From the NCBI GenBank assembly GCA_020425085.1, contig JAGQRW010000018.1, forward strand, positions 124,001-188,000: 64,000 bases of DNA. The letters run 5' to 3'. The stretch is from Paracoccaceae bacterium (GTDB taxonomy: Bacteria; Pseudomonadota; Alphaproteobacteria; Rhodobacterales; Rhodobacteraceae). Each line of letters opens with the position of its first letter. Position 1 is the first letter of the stretch. Positions 33,035 to 42,515 of this stretch are shown one piece after another. The notes below the pieces were generated by a model, which saw only the letters and a list, made by a program, of their open reading frames with translations, was not told the origin of the DNA and did no database searches. The position numbers and the translations under genes were made by a program.

Positions 33035-35242
33035 TTAGGCGGCGGCCTTGTCCTGTTTGCCGAACCGGCCATAGAAGGTCTCGGACTTTTTCGCCATTTC
33101 CCTGAGCAGGGCCGGGGCGGCAAAGCGTTCGCCGTAGGTCTTGCTCAGGTGGTCGGCAATCGCAACCGCCTGTTTTGCGCCAAGAATATCAAGCCAGCTG
33201 AACGGCCCGCCCGACCATGGCGCAAAGCCCCAGCCAAGCACCGCGCCGACATCGCCTTCGCGGATATCCTCCAGAACGCCGTCTTCCAGCGCGCGCACCG
33301 CCTCCAGCGACTGCGACATCATCAGGCGCATTTTCACATCCTCAAGGCTGGGCTGTTCGGCCTTCTGCGGCCAGTTCGCCGCCAGACCGGACCAGAGGCC
33401 GGTGCGTTTGCCCTTGTCGTCATAGGCATAAAAACCGCCATTGGTCTTGCGGCCATAACGACCCTCGTCAAACAGCTTGAACAACACCTCGTCGGCCTCG
33501 TCGTTCTTGTAGTCATTACCAAGTGCCGCCTTGGTTGCCTTGGCGATCTTGACGCCAAGGTCGATCGAGGTTTCGTCGCTGAGTTGCAGCGGCCCCAGCG
33601 GCATGCCGACCAGTTTGGCGGCATTTTCGATCAGTGCGGGCGCAACCCCCTGTTGCACCATCATCACGCCTTCGTTGACATAAGGGATGATGCAGCGGTT
33701 GGCATAAAAGAACCGCGCATCGTTGACCACGATCGGCGTCTTGCGGATCTGGCGCACGAAATCCAGCGCCTTGGCAACCGCGCGATTGCCGGTCTTGGCA
33801 CCCTTGATGATCTCGACCAGGTTCATCTTGTGAACCGGGCTGAAGAAATGGATGCCGATGAACTGCTCGGGGCGCGCGCTGGCACTGGCAAGGCTGGTGA
33901 TCGGCAGGGTCGAGGTGTTGGTGGCAAAAATGCACTCGGCGGGGATTACAGCATCGGCCTTTTTGGTCACTTCGGCCTTGACGCCCGGGTCTTCAAACAC
34001 CGCCTCGACGATCAGGTCACACCCGGCGAGTTTGGCGTAATCGGTGGCGGCGGTGATACGCGCCAGCACCTCGGCCTTTTTGGCATCGGTGACTTTCTTG
34101 CGCTTGATGCCTTCATCAAGAATGCCCGCCGCGTGCGCCTTGCCGCGATCGGCCGCATCCTGTGTGGCATCAATCAACACCACCTCGATCCCCGCTAGGG
34201 CCGAGACGTAACCGATACCGGCCCCCATCATGCCGGCGCCCAGAACGCCGACCTTCCTGACCGACTGATCCGCCACGCCATCCGGGCGAACCGCGCCCTT
34301 TTCCAGCGCCTGCTTGTTGACGAACAGCGAACGGATCATCGCCGCCGTCGAAGGCGTGTTCATCACCTTGGTGAACCAGCGCGCCTCGATCTTCAGGGCG
34401 GTTTCAAACGGCACCAGCGCACCTTCGTAAATTGCTGCCAGCAACGCCTTGGCGGCAGGATAAACCCCTTGCGTCTTGGCCAGGATCATCACACTCGCGC
34501 CCACGAACATCGGCAGACCCGACGGCGTATAAGGCGCGCCGCCCGGCATCTTGTAACCTTTGGCGTCCCAGGGTTTTACCAGATCGGCATCCTTGGCGGC
34601 ATTGATCCACTCCTTGGCGGCGGCGATCAGGGTATCGGCCGGAACCACGTCGTCAATCAGCCCGGCGGCTTTCATCTTGGCGGGCGCCAGCATCTTGCCT
34701 TCCATCAGAATCGGCGCTGCGGCCATCAGGCCGATCTTGCGCGGCACACGGGTGGCACCACCGGCCCCCGGAAACAGCCCGACCAGAATTTCCGGCAGGC
34801 CAAGTTTCGCCTTGGGATTGTCGGCGACGATGATCCGGTGGCACGCGAGCGGCAATTCAAAACCGATGCCGGCGGCGGTGCCGGGCAGGGCGGCGACGAA
34901 AGGCTTGCCGCCCTTCTGGGTTTTCGGGTCCATGCCGCCAAGCTCGATCTTCCGCAACAGGGTGTGCATCTGCATGATGCCGTTGAAAATCCCCTCGGCC
35001 GGGTTGCCTTTGACCTGATCGCGCAGGCCCGCCAGCACATTGAGATCCATGCCGCCGGCAAAGTCCTTCTTGCCCGAGGTGATGATGACGCCCTTGACGC
35101 CATCGTCGGCCAGCGCCGCATCCACATGCCGATCCAGTTCCGCCAGACCGTCAAAGGTCATCACGTTCATGGATTTTTCCGGGCAGTCCCAGGTGATGGT
35201 GGCGATACCGTCATCGCCTTTTTTGTATTGAAAATCAGTCAT
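33035..35242 (-). CDS. fadJ: Bifunctional enoyl-CoA hydratase / 3-hydroxyacyl-CoA dehydrogenase
   Basis: A 735-residue multifunctional beta-oxidation enzyme. Residues 1-190 are an enoyl-CoA hydratase/isomerase domain ([18 protein letters not shown], and [18 protein letters not shown] with [17 protein letters not shown]). A Rossmann NAD site follows, [21 protein letters not shown] near residue 325, with the hydroxyacyl dehydrogenase motif [21 protein letters not shown] carrying the catalytic His. Two C-terminal helical domains complete it. It would convert enoyl-CoA to 3-ketoacyl-CoA for the thiolase encoded just upstream, 22 bases away. ATG 35242 is chosen because the family begins here; the frame to 35497 overlaps the thiolase. 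It is the last gene before a strong terminator. Confidence 0.92.
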   Translation of the reverse strand: MTDFQYKKGDDGIATITWDCPEKSMNVMTFDGLAELDRHVDAALADDGVKGVIITSGKKDFAGGMDLNVLAGLRDQVKGNPAEGIFNGIMQMHTLLRKIELGGMDPKTQKGGKPFVAALPGTAAGIGFELPLACHRIIVADNPKAKLGLPEILVGLFPGAGGATRVPRKIGLMAAAPILMEGKMLAPAKMKAAGLIDDVVPADTLIAAAKEWINAAKDADLVKPWDAKGYKMPGGAPYTPSGLPMFVGASVMILAKTQGVYPAAKALLAAIYEGALVPFETALKIEARWFTKVMNTPSTAAMIRSLFVNKQALEKGAVRPDGVADQSVRKVGVLGAGMMGAGIGYVSALAGIEVVLIDATQDAADRGKAHAAGILDEGIKRKKVTDAKKAEVLARITAATDYAKLAGCDLIVEAVFEDPGVKAEVTKKADAVIPAECIFATNTSTLPITSLASASARPEQFIGIHFFSPVHKMNLVEIIKGAKTGNRAVAKALDFVRQIRKTPIVVNDARFFYANRCIIPYVNEGVMMVQQGVAPALIENAAKLVGMPLGPLQLSDETSIDLGVKIAKATKAALGNDYKNDEADEVLFKLFDEGRYGRKTNGGFYAYDDKGKRTGLWSGLAANWPQKAEQPSLEDVKMRLMMSQSLEAVRALEDGVLEDIREGDVGAVLGWGFAPWSGGPFSWLDILGAKQAVAIADHLSKTYGERFAAPALLREMAKKSETFYGRFGKQDKAAA

Positions 35243-35264
35243 TTCGTTTACTTTCTGTTGTCGC

Positions 35265-36473
35265 TCAGACGCGTTCGATGATGGTTGCGGCACCCATGCC
35301 GGAACCGATGCAAAGGGTGGCAAGGCCGATTTCCTTGTCGGCCCGCTCCAACTCATCCAGAAGCGTGGCAAGGATAATCGCGCCGGTCGCACCCAGCGGA
35401 TGGCCCATGGCGATGGCACCGCCGTTGACATTGATCTTGGCGTGATCCGCATCAAACGCCTGCATGAACCGCAGAACCACCGAGGCAAACGCCTCATTCA
35501 CCTCGAACAGATCAATATCGCTGATCTTCAGGCCCGAGGTTTTCAGGATCCGCTCAGTCGCAGGCACCGGCCCGGTCAGCATGATGGTAGGATCCGTCCC
35601 GACCTTGGAGGTGGCGCGAATGCGCGCCCTTGGTTTCAGCCCGTGCTTTTCGCCATAGGCCTTGCTTCCGATCAGAACCGCGGCCGCGCCATCGGCAATA
35701 CCCGATGAGTTGCCGGCGTGATGCACATGATTGATCCGCTCAAGATGCGGGTATTTCATCAGTGCGATGGCATCGAAACCCGGCATCACCTCGCCCATGT
35801 CCTTGAACGAAGGCTTGAGCGCGCCCAGTGACTGCATGTCGGTGGCCTCGCGCACCATCTCGTCGTGGTCAAGAATGCCAAGACCGTTCTGGTCCCTGAC
35901 CTCGAACACCGATTTGAACCGCCCGGCCTTTTGCGCCGCTGCGGCACGTTTCTGGCTTTCCACCGCGAAGGCATCGCATTCATCGCGGGAGAATCCGAAC
36001 TCGGTGGCGATGATGTCGGACGAAATCCCCTGCGGTACGAAATAGGATTTCATCGCCAGGGTCGGATCGGCGGCTATGGCGCCGCCGTCGCTGCCCATCG
36101 GCACCCGGCTCATGCTTTCAACGCCGCCGGCGATATAGGCCTCACCGGCGCCGCCCTTCACCTGGTTGGCGGCCAGGTTCACTGCCTCAAGCCCCGAGGC
36201 GCAGAAGCGGTTGACCGAAACGCCGGGGATGCGTTCGTCAAGATCGGAATAAAGCACCGCCGAACGTGCCAGACAGGCACCCTGTTCGCCGATCTGTGTG
36301 ACATTGCCCCAGATCACATCCTCGACCGCGTGACCTTCGAGGTTGTTGCGCGATTTCAACTGGTTCAGCGCCAGCGCCGACAGGCGAACCGCGCTGACCT
36401 CGTGCAGGGTGCCGTCCTTCTTGCCCTTGCCGCGCGGGGTACGGACGGCGTCATAGATAAAAGCTTCGGTCAT
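35265..36473 (-). CDS. fadA: Acetyl-CoA C-acyltransferase (3-ketoacyl-CoA thiolase)
   Basis: A 402-residue thiolase with nucleophile Cys91 in [15 protein letters not shown] ([14 protein letters not shown]), His in [11 protein letters not shown] and Cys in [14 protein letters not shown]. The opening [25 protein letters not shown] is typical of FadA/FadI-type enzymes paired with a FadJ/FadB partner. It performs the last step of each beta-oxidation round. It lies between the GST gene (14-base gap) and fadJ in one operon. Confidence 0.92.
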   Translation of the reverse strand: MTEAFIYDAVRTPRGKGKKDGTLHEVSAVRLSALALNQLKSRNNLEGHAVEDVIWGNVTQIGEQGACLARSAVLYSDLDERIPGVSVNRFCASGLEAVNLAANQVKGGAGEAYIAGGVESMSRVPMGSDGGAIAADPTLAMKSYFVPQGISSDIIATEFGFSRDECDAFAVESQKRAAAAQKAGRFKSVFEVRDQNGLGILDHDEMVREATDMQSLGALKPSFKDMGEVMPGFDAIALMKYPHLERINHVHHAGNSSGIADGAAAVLIGSKAYGEKHGLKPRARIRATSKVGTDPTIMLTGPVPATERILKTSGLKISDIDLFEVNEAFASVVLRFMQAFDADHAKINVNGGAIAMGHPLGATGAIILATLLDELERADKEIGLATLCIGSGMGAATIIERV

Positions 36474-36487
36474 GGTGTTTCCTTTCG

Positions 36488-37126
36488 TTAAGCGCGCTCG
36501 GCAGGGCTGCCGGGCATCAGATCATAAGGGTGTTTCCAGCCGGGCAGGGCGGCAATGCGGTCCAGCCAGGCGTCGATATGGGGGAAATCCTTGCGTTCAA
36601 AGCCAAATGGCTCGGGGTAGTAGAGATAGCCACAGCAGGACAGGTCGGCATTGGTGATCTGGTCACCGACGATCCAGTCGCGCCCCTCGAGGCGGCGGTT
36701 CAGAACCTGGTAGGCGGATTTCAGGCGGCCCTGATTGAAGGCGATCACCTCGGCCGGCCGCTTGTCCCCGGGCAGGAAATTCATCAAGAACCGGGTCATT
36801 CCCGCCATCGACGAAAGCTTGTGATTGTCCCATAACACCCAGCGGAAGATATCGTAATTCTCGGCCCGGTCGCGCCCGCCGAACCGGCCGGATTTCTCGG
36901 TTACATAGGCCTGGATCGCGCCCGACTGGCCGGTCCTGAAATCGCCATCCACCAGCACCGGGGCTTCGCCCATGTCGTTGACATTGGCGCGATATTCAGG
37001 GCTGCGGGTTTCACCGTTGAAGAAATCGACAAACACCGGCTGCCAGTCGAGGCCGGCAAGTTCCAGCGCCAGTGCCGCCTTGTAGGAATTGCCGCTTTCG
37101 CCAAAACAGTAAAGCTTCATTGTCAT
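36488..37126 (-). CDS. Glutathione S-transferase family protein
   Basis: A 212-residue GST. The N-terminal thioredoxin-like domain (KLYCFGESGNSYKAALALELAG, then GEAPVLVDGDFRTGQSGAIQAYV with the cis-Pro and the Ser that binds glutamate of glutathione) is followed by an all-helical C-terminal domain ending near residue 205 (FPHIDAWLDRIAALPGW). Its place between an acyl-CoA dehydrogenase and thiolase of the fad operon suggests handling of reactive enoyl or peroxide by-products, but no substrate is known. ATG 37126 or 37120 could be used. A 249-base gap holding two dispersed elements separates it from the dehydrogenase upstream. Confidence 0.88.
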   Translation of the reverse strand: MTMKLYCFGESGNSYKAALALELAGLDWQPVFVDFFNGETRSPEYRANVNDMGEAPVLVDGDFRTGQSGAIQAYVTEKSGRFGGRDRAENYDIFRWVLWDNHKLSSMAGMTRFLMNFLPGDKRPAEVIAFNQGRLKSAYQVLNRRLEGRDWIVGDQITNADLSCCGYLYYPEPFGFERKDFPHIDAWLDRIAALPGWKHPYDLMPGSPAERA

Positions 37127-37170
37127 TTCTTCCGTCTCCCTTGCCGGTGTTTCTGTCAGGCTGTGGATTT

Positions 37171-37192
37171 GAGTATTTCAGCAATAAAGAAG
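37171..37192. repeat. Dispersed intergenic element core, copy C (forward)
   Basis: GAGTATTTCAGCAATAAAGA followed by A matches the AT-rich core of copies A, B and D. It faces copy D 124 bases away in opposite orientation within the same intergenic gap. Confidence 0.5.
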
Positions 37193-37218
37193 CGCAACCT
37201 TTTATTAACCATTAAGCG

Positions 37219-37245
37219 CCAGCCTGTTCACACGGTACAGGCTGG
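37219..37245. promoter_or_regulatory. 9-bp perfect hairpin ahead of a possible small ORF
   Basis: CCAGCCTGT (37219-37227) pairs with ACAGGCTGG (37237-37245) around TCACACGGT. On the plus strand it ends just before GGAGAGCCG and ATG 37253. It is not followed by a T run. It could be part of a small transcript, a regulator site or a leader structure. Confidence 0.35.
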
Positions 37246-37252
37246 AGAGCCG

Positions 37253-37390
37253 ATGACCGTCAATGAAGAAGCCGCCCCTGTTTCTAGCATCGCTGGGGGC
37301 AGGGGCGCATTGCCGGTTTCTTTATTGCCCAAATACTCCCGCCGGAGGCGTCGGGCATTTCAGCCGTTGGCCAGTTCAGAGTTTTCTTGA
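37253..37390 (+). CDS. Possible 45-residue ORF, likely remnant or spurious
   Basis: [15 protein letters not shown] and 30 further residues follow a GGAG ribosome site and the hairpin at 37219. The start looks translated, but the second half runs through dispersed element D and into the end of the opposite acyl-CoA dehydrogenase. Either the real product is shorter or lost, or this is chance. No family is recognised. Confidence 0.2.
   Translation: MTVNEEAAPVSSIAGGRGALPVSLLPKYSRRRRRAFQPLASSEFS
37316..37355. repeat. Dispersed intergenic element, copy D (reverse)
   Basis: GTTTCTTTATTGCCCAAATA and CTCCCGCCGGAGGCGTCGGG, including the small hairpin CGCCGGAGGCG region. It lies 21 bases past the acyl-CoA dehydrogenase stop and, read in that gene's direction, has the same polarity as copies B and E. 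Confidence 0.55.
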
Positions 37391-38530
37391 GATCAGTTCC
37401 TTCATGATTTCGTTGGTGCCGCCATAAATCCGCTGTACGCGGGCGTCGGTCCACATTTCGGCCACCGCATATTCCTGCATGAAACCGTAACCGCCGTGCA
37501 GTTGCAGGCATTCATCCAGCACCTTGTTCTGCATGTCGGTCAGCCAGTATTTGCACATCGCTGCCTGTTCGACCGTCAACTCGCCCTTCAGATGTTGGGC
37601 GATGCAGGCGTCCAGATAAGCGCGCGAAACCACGGTGTCGGTCTGGCATTCCGCCAGTTTGAAGCGGGTGTTCTGGAACTGCAGGAGGTTGCCGCCAAAG
37701 GCTTCGCGTTCCTTGCAATATTCGATGGTGCGGGCCACGGCACCTTCCATGGCGCCGACAGCACCGCAGCCGATGATCAGACGTTCCTGCGGCAGTTGCT
37801 GCATCATCTGGTAAAATCCCTGACCCTCGACACCGCCCAGCAGGTTCTCAGGCGCAATTTCCACATTGTCAAAGAACAGTTCCGAGGTGTCGGCGGATTT
37901 CAGGCCGATCTTGTCGAGCTTGCGGCCGCGTTTGAAGCCCTCGGCACCTTCGGTTTCCAGCACCATCAGCGAGGTACCCTTGGCGCCTTTTGCCGGGTCG
38001 GTCTTGGCGGCAACCACGATCAGGTTGGCGTGCTGGCCATTGGTGATGAAAGTTTTGGAGCCGGTCATCTTGTAATTGTTGCCGTCGCGGATCGCCCGTG
38101 TCTTGATCGCCTGAACGTCACTGCCCGCCGAAGGTTCGGTCATCGCCAGTGCTGCCACCAGTTCGCCGCTTACCATTTTCGGCAGCCAGCGGCGTTTCTG
38201 TTCTTCGGTGCCGCAGTTCAGGATATAGTGCGCCACGATGCCGGAATGGATGCCCTGACCCCAGGAGGCGAGGTTGGCGCGGCTGCTTGCCATCAGGATC
38301 ACCGCCTCATGGCCGAAATCACCGCCCGGCCCGCCGTATTCCTCGGGGATCGAGGGGCAAAGAAGGCCAAGTTCACCGGCCTCCTGCCAGGTTTCGCGGT
38401 CCATCATGCCCTGCTGGTGCCAGGCATCGAACTTTGGTGCCCATTCGGTGTTGATGAAATTGCTGGTCATTTCCTCCAGCATCCGGTGTTCATCAGTCAT
38501 CCAGGCAGATGGCAGTTCGGCGATGGACAT
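37376..38530 (-). CDS. Acyl-CoA dehydrogenase (long-chain type)
   Basis: A 384-residue FAD enzyme that makes trans-2-enoyl-CoA. The flavin/substrate motif is [19 protein letters not shown], followed by [26 protein letters not shown]. The C-terminus reads [48 protein letters not shown] rather than YEGTNEI is usual in LCAD-like members whose catalytic Glu lies elsewhere. It follows the larger dehydrogenase gene by 24 bases in the fad operon, which therefore has two chain-length or branch specificities. Confidence 0.9.
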   Translation of the reverse strand: MSIAELPSAWMTDEHRMLEEMTSNFINTEWAPKFDAWHQQGMMDRETWQEAGELGLLCPSIPEEYGGPGGDFGHEAVILMASSRANLASWGQGIHSGIVAHYILNCGTEEQKRRWLPKMVSGELVAALAMTEPSAGSDVQAIKTRAIRDGNNYKMTGSKTFITNGQHANLIVVAAKTDPAKGAKGTSLMVLETEGAEGFKRGRKLDKIGLKSADTSELFFDNVEIAPENLLGGVEGQGFYQMMQQLPQERLIIGCGAVGAMEGAVARTIEYCKEREAFGGNLLQFQNTRFKLAECQTDTVVSRAYLDACIAQHLKGELTVEQAAMCKYWLTDMQNKVLDECLQLHGGYGFMQEYAVAEMWTDARVQRIYGGTNEIMKELISRKL

Positions 38531-38554
38531 TTCGGTTCTCCCTGCTTGGCGGTA

Positions 38555-40333
38555 TCAGAAGGCGTCGGCGGCCAGTGCCATAACCGTATCGGCCCCGGAT
38601 TCGATGCGCGCCAGATGCATGGCGGTCGCGGGCAGTTGGCGTTGCATGTAATAGCGCCCGGTGGCCAGCTTGGTTTGGTAGAAATCCTTGTCCGTCGTGC
38701 CGTTTGCCAGCGCATCCATCGCCGCCTTGGCCATTTCAGCCCACATCAGCCCAAGGCATACATGGCCGAACAGGTGCATGAAATCGTTCGATCCCGCCAG
38801 TGCCGCGTTCGGGTTTTTCATGCCGTTCTGCATGAAGTACATCCCCGCCGCCTGCATGTCCTTGGAGGCGGCCTTGAGCGGATCAAGGAAATCCTTTTTC
38901 AGCGCCGCATCGCCCTCATTATCCTTGATAAAGCTTTTCACCAGTTCAAAGAAACCCATCAGCGGCTTGCCGCCTTCGGCTGCCAGTTTGCGACCGACCA
39001 GATCCAGCGCCTGCACGCCATTGGCGCCTTCATAGATCATGGCGATGCGGGCGTCGCGTGTGAACTGGCTCATGCCCTGTTCCTCGATATAGCCGTGGCC
39101 GCCATAGACCTGTTGCGCCATGATGGTCATGTCATAGCCCTGATCGGTCAAAAAGCCCTTGACCACAGGGGTCAACAGCGAGATCAGGCCATGTGCCTCC
39201 TTGTCGCCAGCGCGGTCGGCCTGATCCAGTAGCGTGCCGGACCACATGGCAAGTGCGCGCGCCCCTTCGACAAAGGATTTCTGATCCATCAGCATGCGGC
39301 GTACATCCGGATGCACGATCAAGGGGTCGGCCGGGCCATCGGGGTTTTTGGCCCCCGTCACATCGCGCCCTTGCAGACGTTCGCGGGCATAGGTAACGGC
39401 GTTCTGATAGGCCACTTCGGCCTGGGCGACACCTTGCAGGCCGACGCCAAGGCGGGCGTGGTTCATCATGGTGAACATCGCCCGCATGCCCTTGTGTTCC
39501 TCGCCCATGAGATAGCCCGTGGCGTCGTCATAGTTCATCACGCAGGTAGAGTTGCCGTGGATGCCCATCTTTTCCTCGATCGAACCGGCGCTGACGCCGT
39601 TGCGCGCGCCAAGGCTGCCGTCGTCGTTGATCATGATTTTCGGCACGATGAACAAGGAAACGCCCTTGATGCCTTTGGGTGCGCCGTCGATCCGGGCCAG
39701 AACCAGGTGGATGATGTTTTCCGCCATGTCGTGTTCACCGGCGGAAATAAAGATTTTCTGGCCGGTGATCTTGTAGCTGCCGTCCTTTTGCGGCGTGGCT
39801 TTGGTGCGCATCAGCCCAAGGTCGGTGCCGCAATGCGGTTCCGTCAGGTTCATGGTGCCGGTCCACTGGCAGTTGGTCATCTTCGGCAGGTATTTGGCCT
39901 TTTGTTCGGCATTGCCATGGGTATGGATCGCCGCATAGGCACCGTTGGTCAGACCCTGATACATGGCAAAAGCCTGGTTGGCTGAATTGAACATCTCGCC
40001 AACCGCATTGCCCAGAACGAACGGCATGCCCTGGCCGCCATATTCCGGATCGGTGGCAAGGCCGGGCCAGCCGGCATCGCAGACCTGCTTGAACGCCGCC
40101 TTGAAACCGGTCGGGGTATAGACCACGCCGTTTTCCAGCCGACAACCTTCCTTGTCGCCAACCACATTGAGGGGGGCGACCACCTCGGCGGTGATCTTGC
40201 CGGCTTCTTCCAGGATCGCCTTGGTAAAGTCCGGCTCAAGATCGCTGTAGCCGGGAATGTCGCGCTGGCTGACCTTCAAAACTTCGTGAAGAACGAAATG
40301 CATGTCCTTGGTGGGGGCGGTGTAGCTGGGCAT
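38555..40333 (-). CDS. Large acyl-CoA dehydrogenase with C-terminal extension (DmdC/AidB-like length)
   Basis: A 592-residue acyl-CoA dehydrogenase of the long subfamily with an extra C-terminal helical domain (about residues 470-590). Seen are YHAP-like start [58 protein letters not shown] and the catalytic-base segment [19 protein letters not shown]. The same subfamily contains 3-methylmercaptopropionyl-CoA dehydrogenase (DmdC), but a general fatty acyl-CoA role fits this operon better; the two cannot be told apart by eye. A GGAGA ribosome site precedes ATG 40333, located inside the intended end of the merR gene upstream. Confidence 0.88.
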   Translation of the reverse strand: MPSYTAPTKDMHFVLHEVLKVSQRDIPGYSDLEPDFTKAILEEAGKITAEVVAPLNVVGDKEGCRLENGVVYTPTGFKAAFKQVCDAGWPGLATDPEYGGQGMPFVLGNAVGEMFNSANQAFAMYQGLTNGAYAAIHTHGNAEQKAKYLPKMTNCQWTGTMNLTEPHCGTDLGLMRTKATPQKDGSYKITGQKIFISAGEHDMAENIIHLVLARIDGAPKGIKGVSLFIVPKIMINDDGSLGARNGVSAGSIEEKMGIHGNSTCVMNYDDATGYLMGEEHKGMRAMFTMMNHARLGVGLQGVAQAEVAYQNAVTYARERLQGRDVTGAKNPDGPADPLIVHPDVRRMLMDQKSFVEGARALAMWSGTLLDQADRAGDKEAHGLISLLTPVVKGFLTDQGYDMTIMAQQVYGGHGYIEEQGMSQFTRDARIAMIYEGANGVQALDLVGRKLAAEGGKPLMGFFELVKSFIKDNEGDAALKKDFLDPLKAASKDMQAAGMYFMQNGMKNPNAALAGSNDFMHLFGHVCLGLMWAEMAKAAMDALANGTTDKDFYQTKLATGRYYMQRQLPATAMHLARIESGADTVMALAADAF

Positions 40334-40346
40334 CGGGTGGTCTCCG

Positions 40347-40430
40347 TTATTCGGCTGCGTCTTGTTGCGGGTCGAGCGAGGTCAGGAAATCCTGCCCCTC
40401 GTGGATCTGCGATTTCAGATCCTTGATTGC
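40347..40430 (-). pseudogene. Detached C-terminal tail of the MerR regulator
   Basis: Past the TAA at 40431-40433 the same frame stays open for 27 more codons: [20 protein letters not shown] and PQQDAAE, to a TAA at 40347-40349. The tail has the helical, charged character of MerR dimerisation coils and stops 13 bases before the next gene, where a normal merR gene would end. One C-to-T change (CAA to TAA) explains the break. Confidence 0.7.
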
Positions 40431-40748
40431 TTAGTTCAGTTCGTCGCGGCGTTTGATCAGTTCATCCAGCCGGTCATTGGCAACCTGCAAGGTGCGGCTG
40501 ATCTGTAGCCGCTGGTCATCGCCGACGTAATAAAGCGCCAGCAACTGGCGGATATCCTCAAGTGAGAAGCCAAAGCGTTTGCCGCGCAGGATCAGCTTCA
40601 TCCGCGCCTGATCGCGGCGGGTGAACAGGCGTTTCTGGCCGATCCGGTCAGGACTGAGCAATTCCTTGGTTTCGTAAAACCGCAGTGTACGGGGGGTTAC
40701 GTCGAACTTGTCGCACATCTGTCGGATGGTCAGGCGGTCTTCGGTCAT
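40431..40748 (-). CDS. MerR-family regulator, probably truncated by a premature stop
   Basis: A 105-residue product starting MTEDRLTIRQMCDKFDVTPRTLRFYETKELL, the winged helix-turn-helix of the MerR family, then FTRRDQARMKLILRGKRFGFSLEDIRQLLALY and the first part of the dimer helix. The frame would continue to 133 residues but is broken by TAA at codon 106. It lies first in the fad operon and may control it; the DNA-binding domain is intact and a long part of the coil remains, so activity might persist. MerR regulators of this group control fatty acid or branched-chain acyl-CoA operons. It is paralogous to the next gene upstream. Confidence 0.8.
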   Translation of the reverse strand: MTEDRLTIRQMCDKFDVTPRTLRFYETKELLSPDRIGQKRLFTRRDQARMKLILRGKRFGFSLEDIRQLLALYYVGDDQRLQISRTLQVANDRLDELIKRRDELN

Positions 40749-40833
40749 TTCAGCACCACGCTTATCTTGTTGTGACAGGGATCTGGGGGCTGAGCGCGCG
40801 CAAGACAAGGCTTGATTGGAGTTTACCTGAAAA

Positions 40834-40844
40834 GACGTTACGTC
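40834..40844. promoter_or_regulatory. Candidate MerR-type operator
   Basis: GACGTTACGTC is a perfect 11-base palindrome 86 bases ahead of the truncated merR ATG. It resembles the ACGT-containing dyads of MerR-type fatty or branched-chain acid regulators. On the minus strand it starts TTGACG, a -35-like sequence. Confidence 0.35.
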
Positions 40845-40870
40845 AATTCGGATTGCGTAAAGCCAAACGC

Positions 40871-41245
40871 CTATTTCGCCAGCGCGTCGATGGAAATCTG
40901 CCTGAGCGCGCGCAGATCCGCGATGGTTTCCTCCAGTTCGGCCTTGCGTGATTCCAGTTCGCTGATCTGTTCGCCCGCCGCCTTGACCCAGAGTTCGGTT
41001 TGCAGCCGGTTCTGCGGATCCGCGTCATAGGTTTCCAGCCATTGCCGCACGGTTTCCAGCGGAAAACCGAAACGCCGACCCCGCAGGATCAGCTTCAGCC
41101 GCGCCACCTCGCGCGCACCATAAAACCGCGAACGCCCCTGTTTTTCCGGAAACAGCAGTTCGATATACTCGTAATGCCTGAGCGCGCGCGGGGTGACCTC
41201 AAAGCGCGCGCACATCTCCTTTAACGTCAGTTTTTGTTCGGCCAT
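40871..41245 (-). CDS. MerR-family transcriptional regulator
   Basis: A 124-residue MerR protein. The DNA-binding part is EQKLTLKEMCARFEVTPRALRHYEYIELLFPEKQGRSRFYG, followed by a region closely like its neighbour (ARLKLILRGRRFGFPLETVRQWLETYDAD) and a C-terminal coiled coil with ISELESRKAELEETIADLRALR. No metal-binding cysteines are visible. I chose ATG 41245; the longer frame to 41362 has no support. It precedes the truncated merR by 122 bases, so the two may have arisen by duplication and could form mixed dimers. Confidence 0.87.
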   Translation of the reverse strand: MAEQKLTLKEMCARFEVTPRALRHYEYIELLFPEKQGRSRFYGAREVARLKLILRGRRFGFPLETVRQWLETYDADPQNRLQTELWVKAAGEQISELESRKAELEETIADLRALRQISIDALAK

Positions 41246-41556
41246 GTGCAGGTTCCGAAATGGGCATAAGCCAAAATCGCGCGAATCCGCCCAAGATTCA
41301 AGGTATGAGATCGGGTCTGCAAACAGATTGATGTCCGAATGCAAAACCAGGGGATCAGGCAAGCCGCCATTGCCCGGAATTGCCCGGCTTTATTCGCGCC
41401 CCGTCATGCAGGTTGTCCTTGAGCGGGCCTATAGCCGGTGGTTTTCGGCAGCCGGAATAAGTCGCATTTGCAAAAATAGGTCTTGTACTGGTATTGCCAA
41501 AGCCAAATAACTGTGGCGCCGGTTCTGCCGGCTTGAACCCTGAAGGACCGGATGAA
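41246..41556. other. Intergenic region between divergent merR and thioesterase genes
   Basis: These 311 bases hold no convincing gene on either strand. They would contain the two divergent promoters. TTGTAC...AATAAC with 17-base spacing near 41483-41511 is a weak plus-strand promoter candidate. No strong inverted repeat was found. Confidence 0.3.
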
Positions 41557-42009
41557 ATGACCGAAAAGACCCCCGAATTCAAGGCCAAGCTGGCGCGGCA
41601 GTTCATGGAGGCAATCCCGCATTCGCGTCATCTCGGCATGCGGCTAGATCATCTTGAAGGGGGTATTGCGGAAATTTCCATGCCCTATGACAAGAAACTG
41701 GTTGGGGATCCCGAAACCGGGGTGATCCATGGCGGCGCGGTTTCGGCCCTGATGGATACCTGTTCGGGTGCCGCGGTGATGAGCCATCCCGAAGGGCTGG
41801 TCGGCACCGCCACCATAGACCTCAGGATTGACTACATGCGCCCGGCCACCCCCGGCCATCAGATCAGGGCGCGGGCGGAATGTTATCACGTCACTCGCTC
41901 GGTCGCCTTTGTTCGCGCCACCGCCTTTGACGAGGATGAGGATCGCCCGGTCGCCACCGCCACCGGCGCCTTCACCGTCGATCGCCCCGCAGCGGGAGGC
42001 GCAAAATGA
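41557..42009 (+). CDS. PaaI-type hotdog thioesterase
   Basis: A 150-residue acyl-CoA thioesterase-fold protein. GVIHGGAVSALMDTCSGAAV near residues 60-79 is the HGG/DT active-site segment, and TIDLRIDYMRPATPG the strand that lines the acyl pocket. ATG 41557 has GAAGGA seven bases upstream; a longer reading start is unsupported. Its stop overlaps the start of a second hotdog protein (ATGA), so the two probably form a heteromer or act together. Confidence 0.87.
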   Translation: MTEKTPEFKAKLARQFMEAIPHSRHLGMRLDHLEGGIAEISMPYDKKLVGDPETGVIHGGAVSALMDTCSGAAVMSHPEGLVGTATIDLRIDYMRPATPGHQIRARAECYHVTRSVAFVRATAFDEDEDRPVATATGAFTVDRPAAGGAK

Positions 42010-42515
42010 GCCGCCGGCGCATTGAACCCGTGCAGGTCGTCCGCCTTCGTCGCGACAATGCGCTGAAGGCGCTGGTCGAGGGGGTGCCTTACATCCGCAT
42101 GCTGGGGATCACCTTTGACCGGCGCGGCGATGAACTGACGGCGGTTCTGCCGTTTGACGACATCCTGATCGGCAATCCGGCCTTGCCCGCCTTACACGGT
42201 GGCGTTACGGCGGCGTTTCTGGAAGTGACGGCAATCGTTGTTCTAAGCTGGACGATAGCCTGGGAAAACATGGAAAACGGCCATCGCGGCGTTGATGAAT
42301 GGAATCCCGGCCATCTGCCGCGTATGCCGAAAACCATTGATTTCGCCACTGACTATCTGCGCTCCGGCCTGCCGCGTGATGCTTATGCCCGCGCCAAGGT
42401 CAACCGTTCCGGGCGGCGCTATGCCTCGGTGCATGTCGAGGCGTGGCAGGACAACCGCGAACGCCTGTTCGCCCAGGGCACCGGGCATTTCGTCATGCCC
42501 AGTGCGAATGACTGA
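42006..42515 (+). CDS. Second hotdog-fold thioesterase
   Basis: A 169-residue hotdog protein with ALPALHGGVTAAFLEVTAIVVLSW, in which the HGG loop is kept but the acidic catalytic position is Glu in LEVTA rather than Asp. KTIDFATDYLRSGLPRDAYARAKV is the central strand. It overlaps both neighbours (four bases upstream, eight bases with the MATE gene downstream). The unusual pairing with the preceding thioesterase may mean a two-subunit enzyme. Confidence 0.83.
   Translation: MSRRRIEPVQVVRLRRDNALKALVEGVPYIRMLGITFDRRGDELTAVLPFDDILIGNPALPALHGGVTAAFLEVTAIVVLSWTIAWENMENGHRGVDEWNPGHLPRMPKTIDFATDYLRSGLPRDAYARAKVNRSGRRYASVHVEAWQDNRERLFAQGTGHFVMPSAND

Noticed and set aside
37496-39232. 578-codon plus-strand frame opposite both acyl-CoA dehydrogenases
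   Set aside because: It covers two well-supported minus-strand genes and reads as antisense histidine/glycine-rich sequence; no ribosome site.
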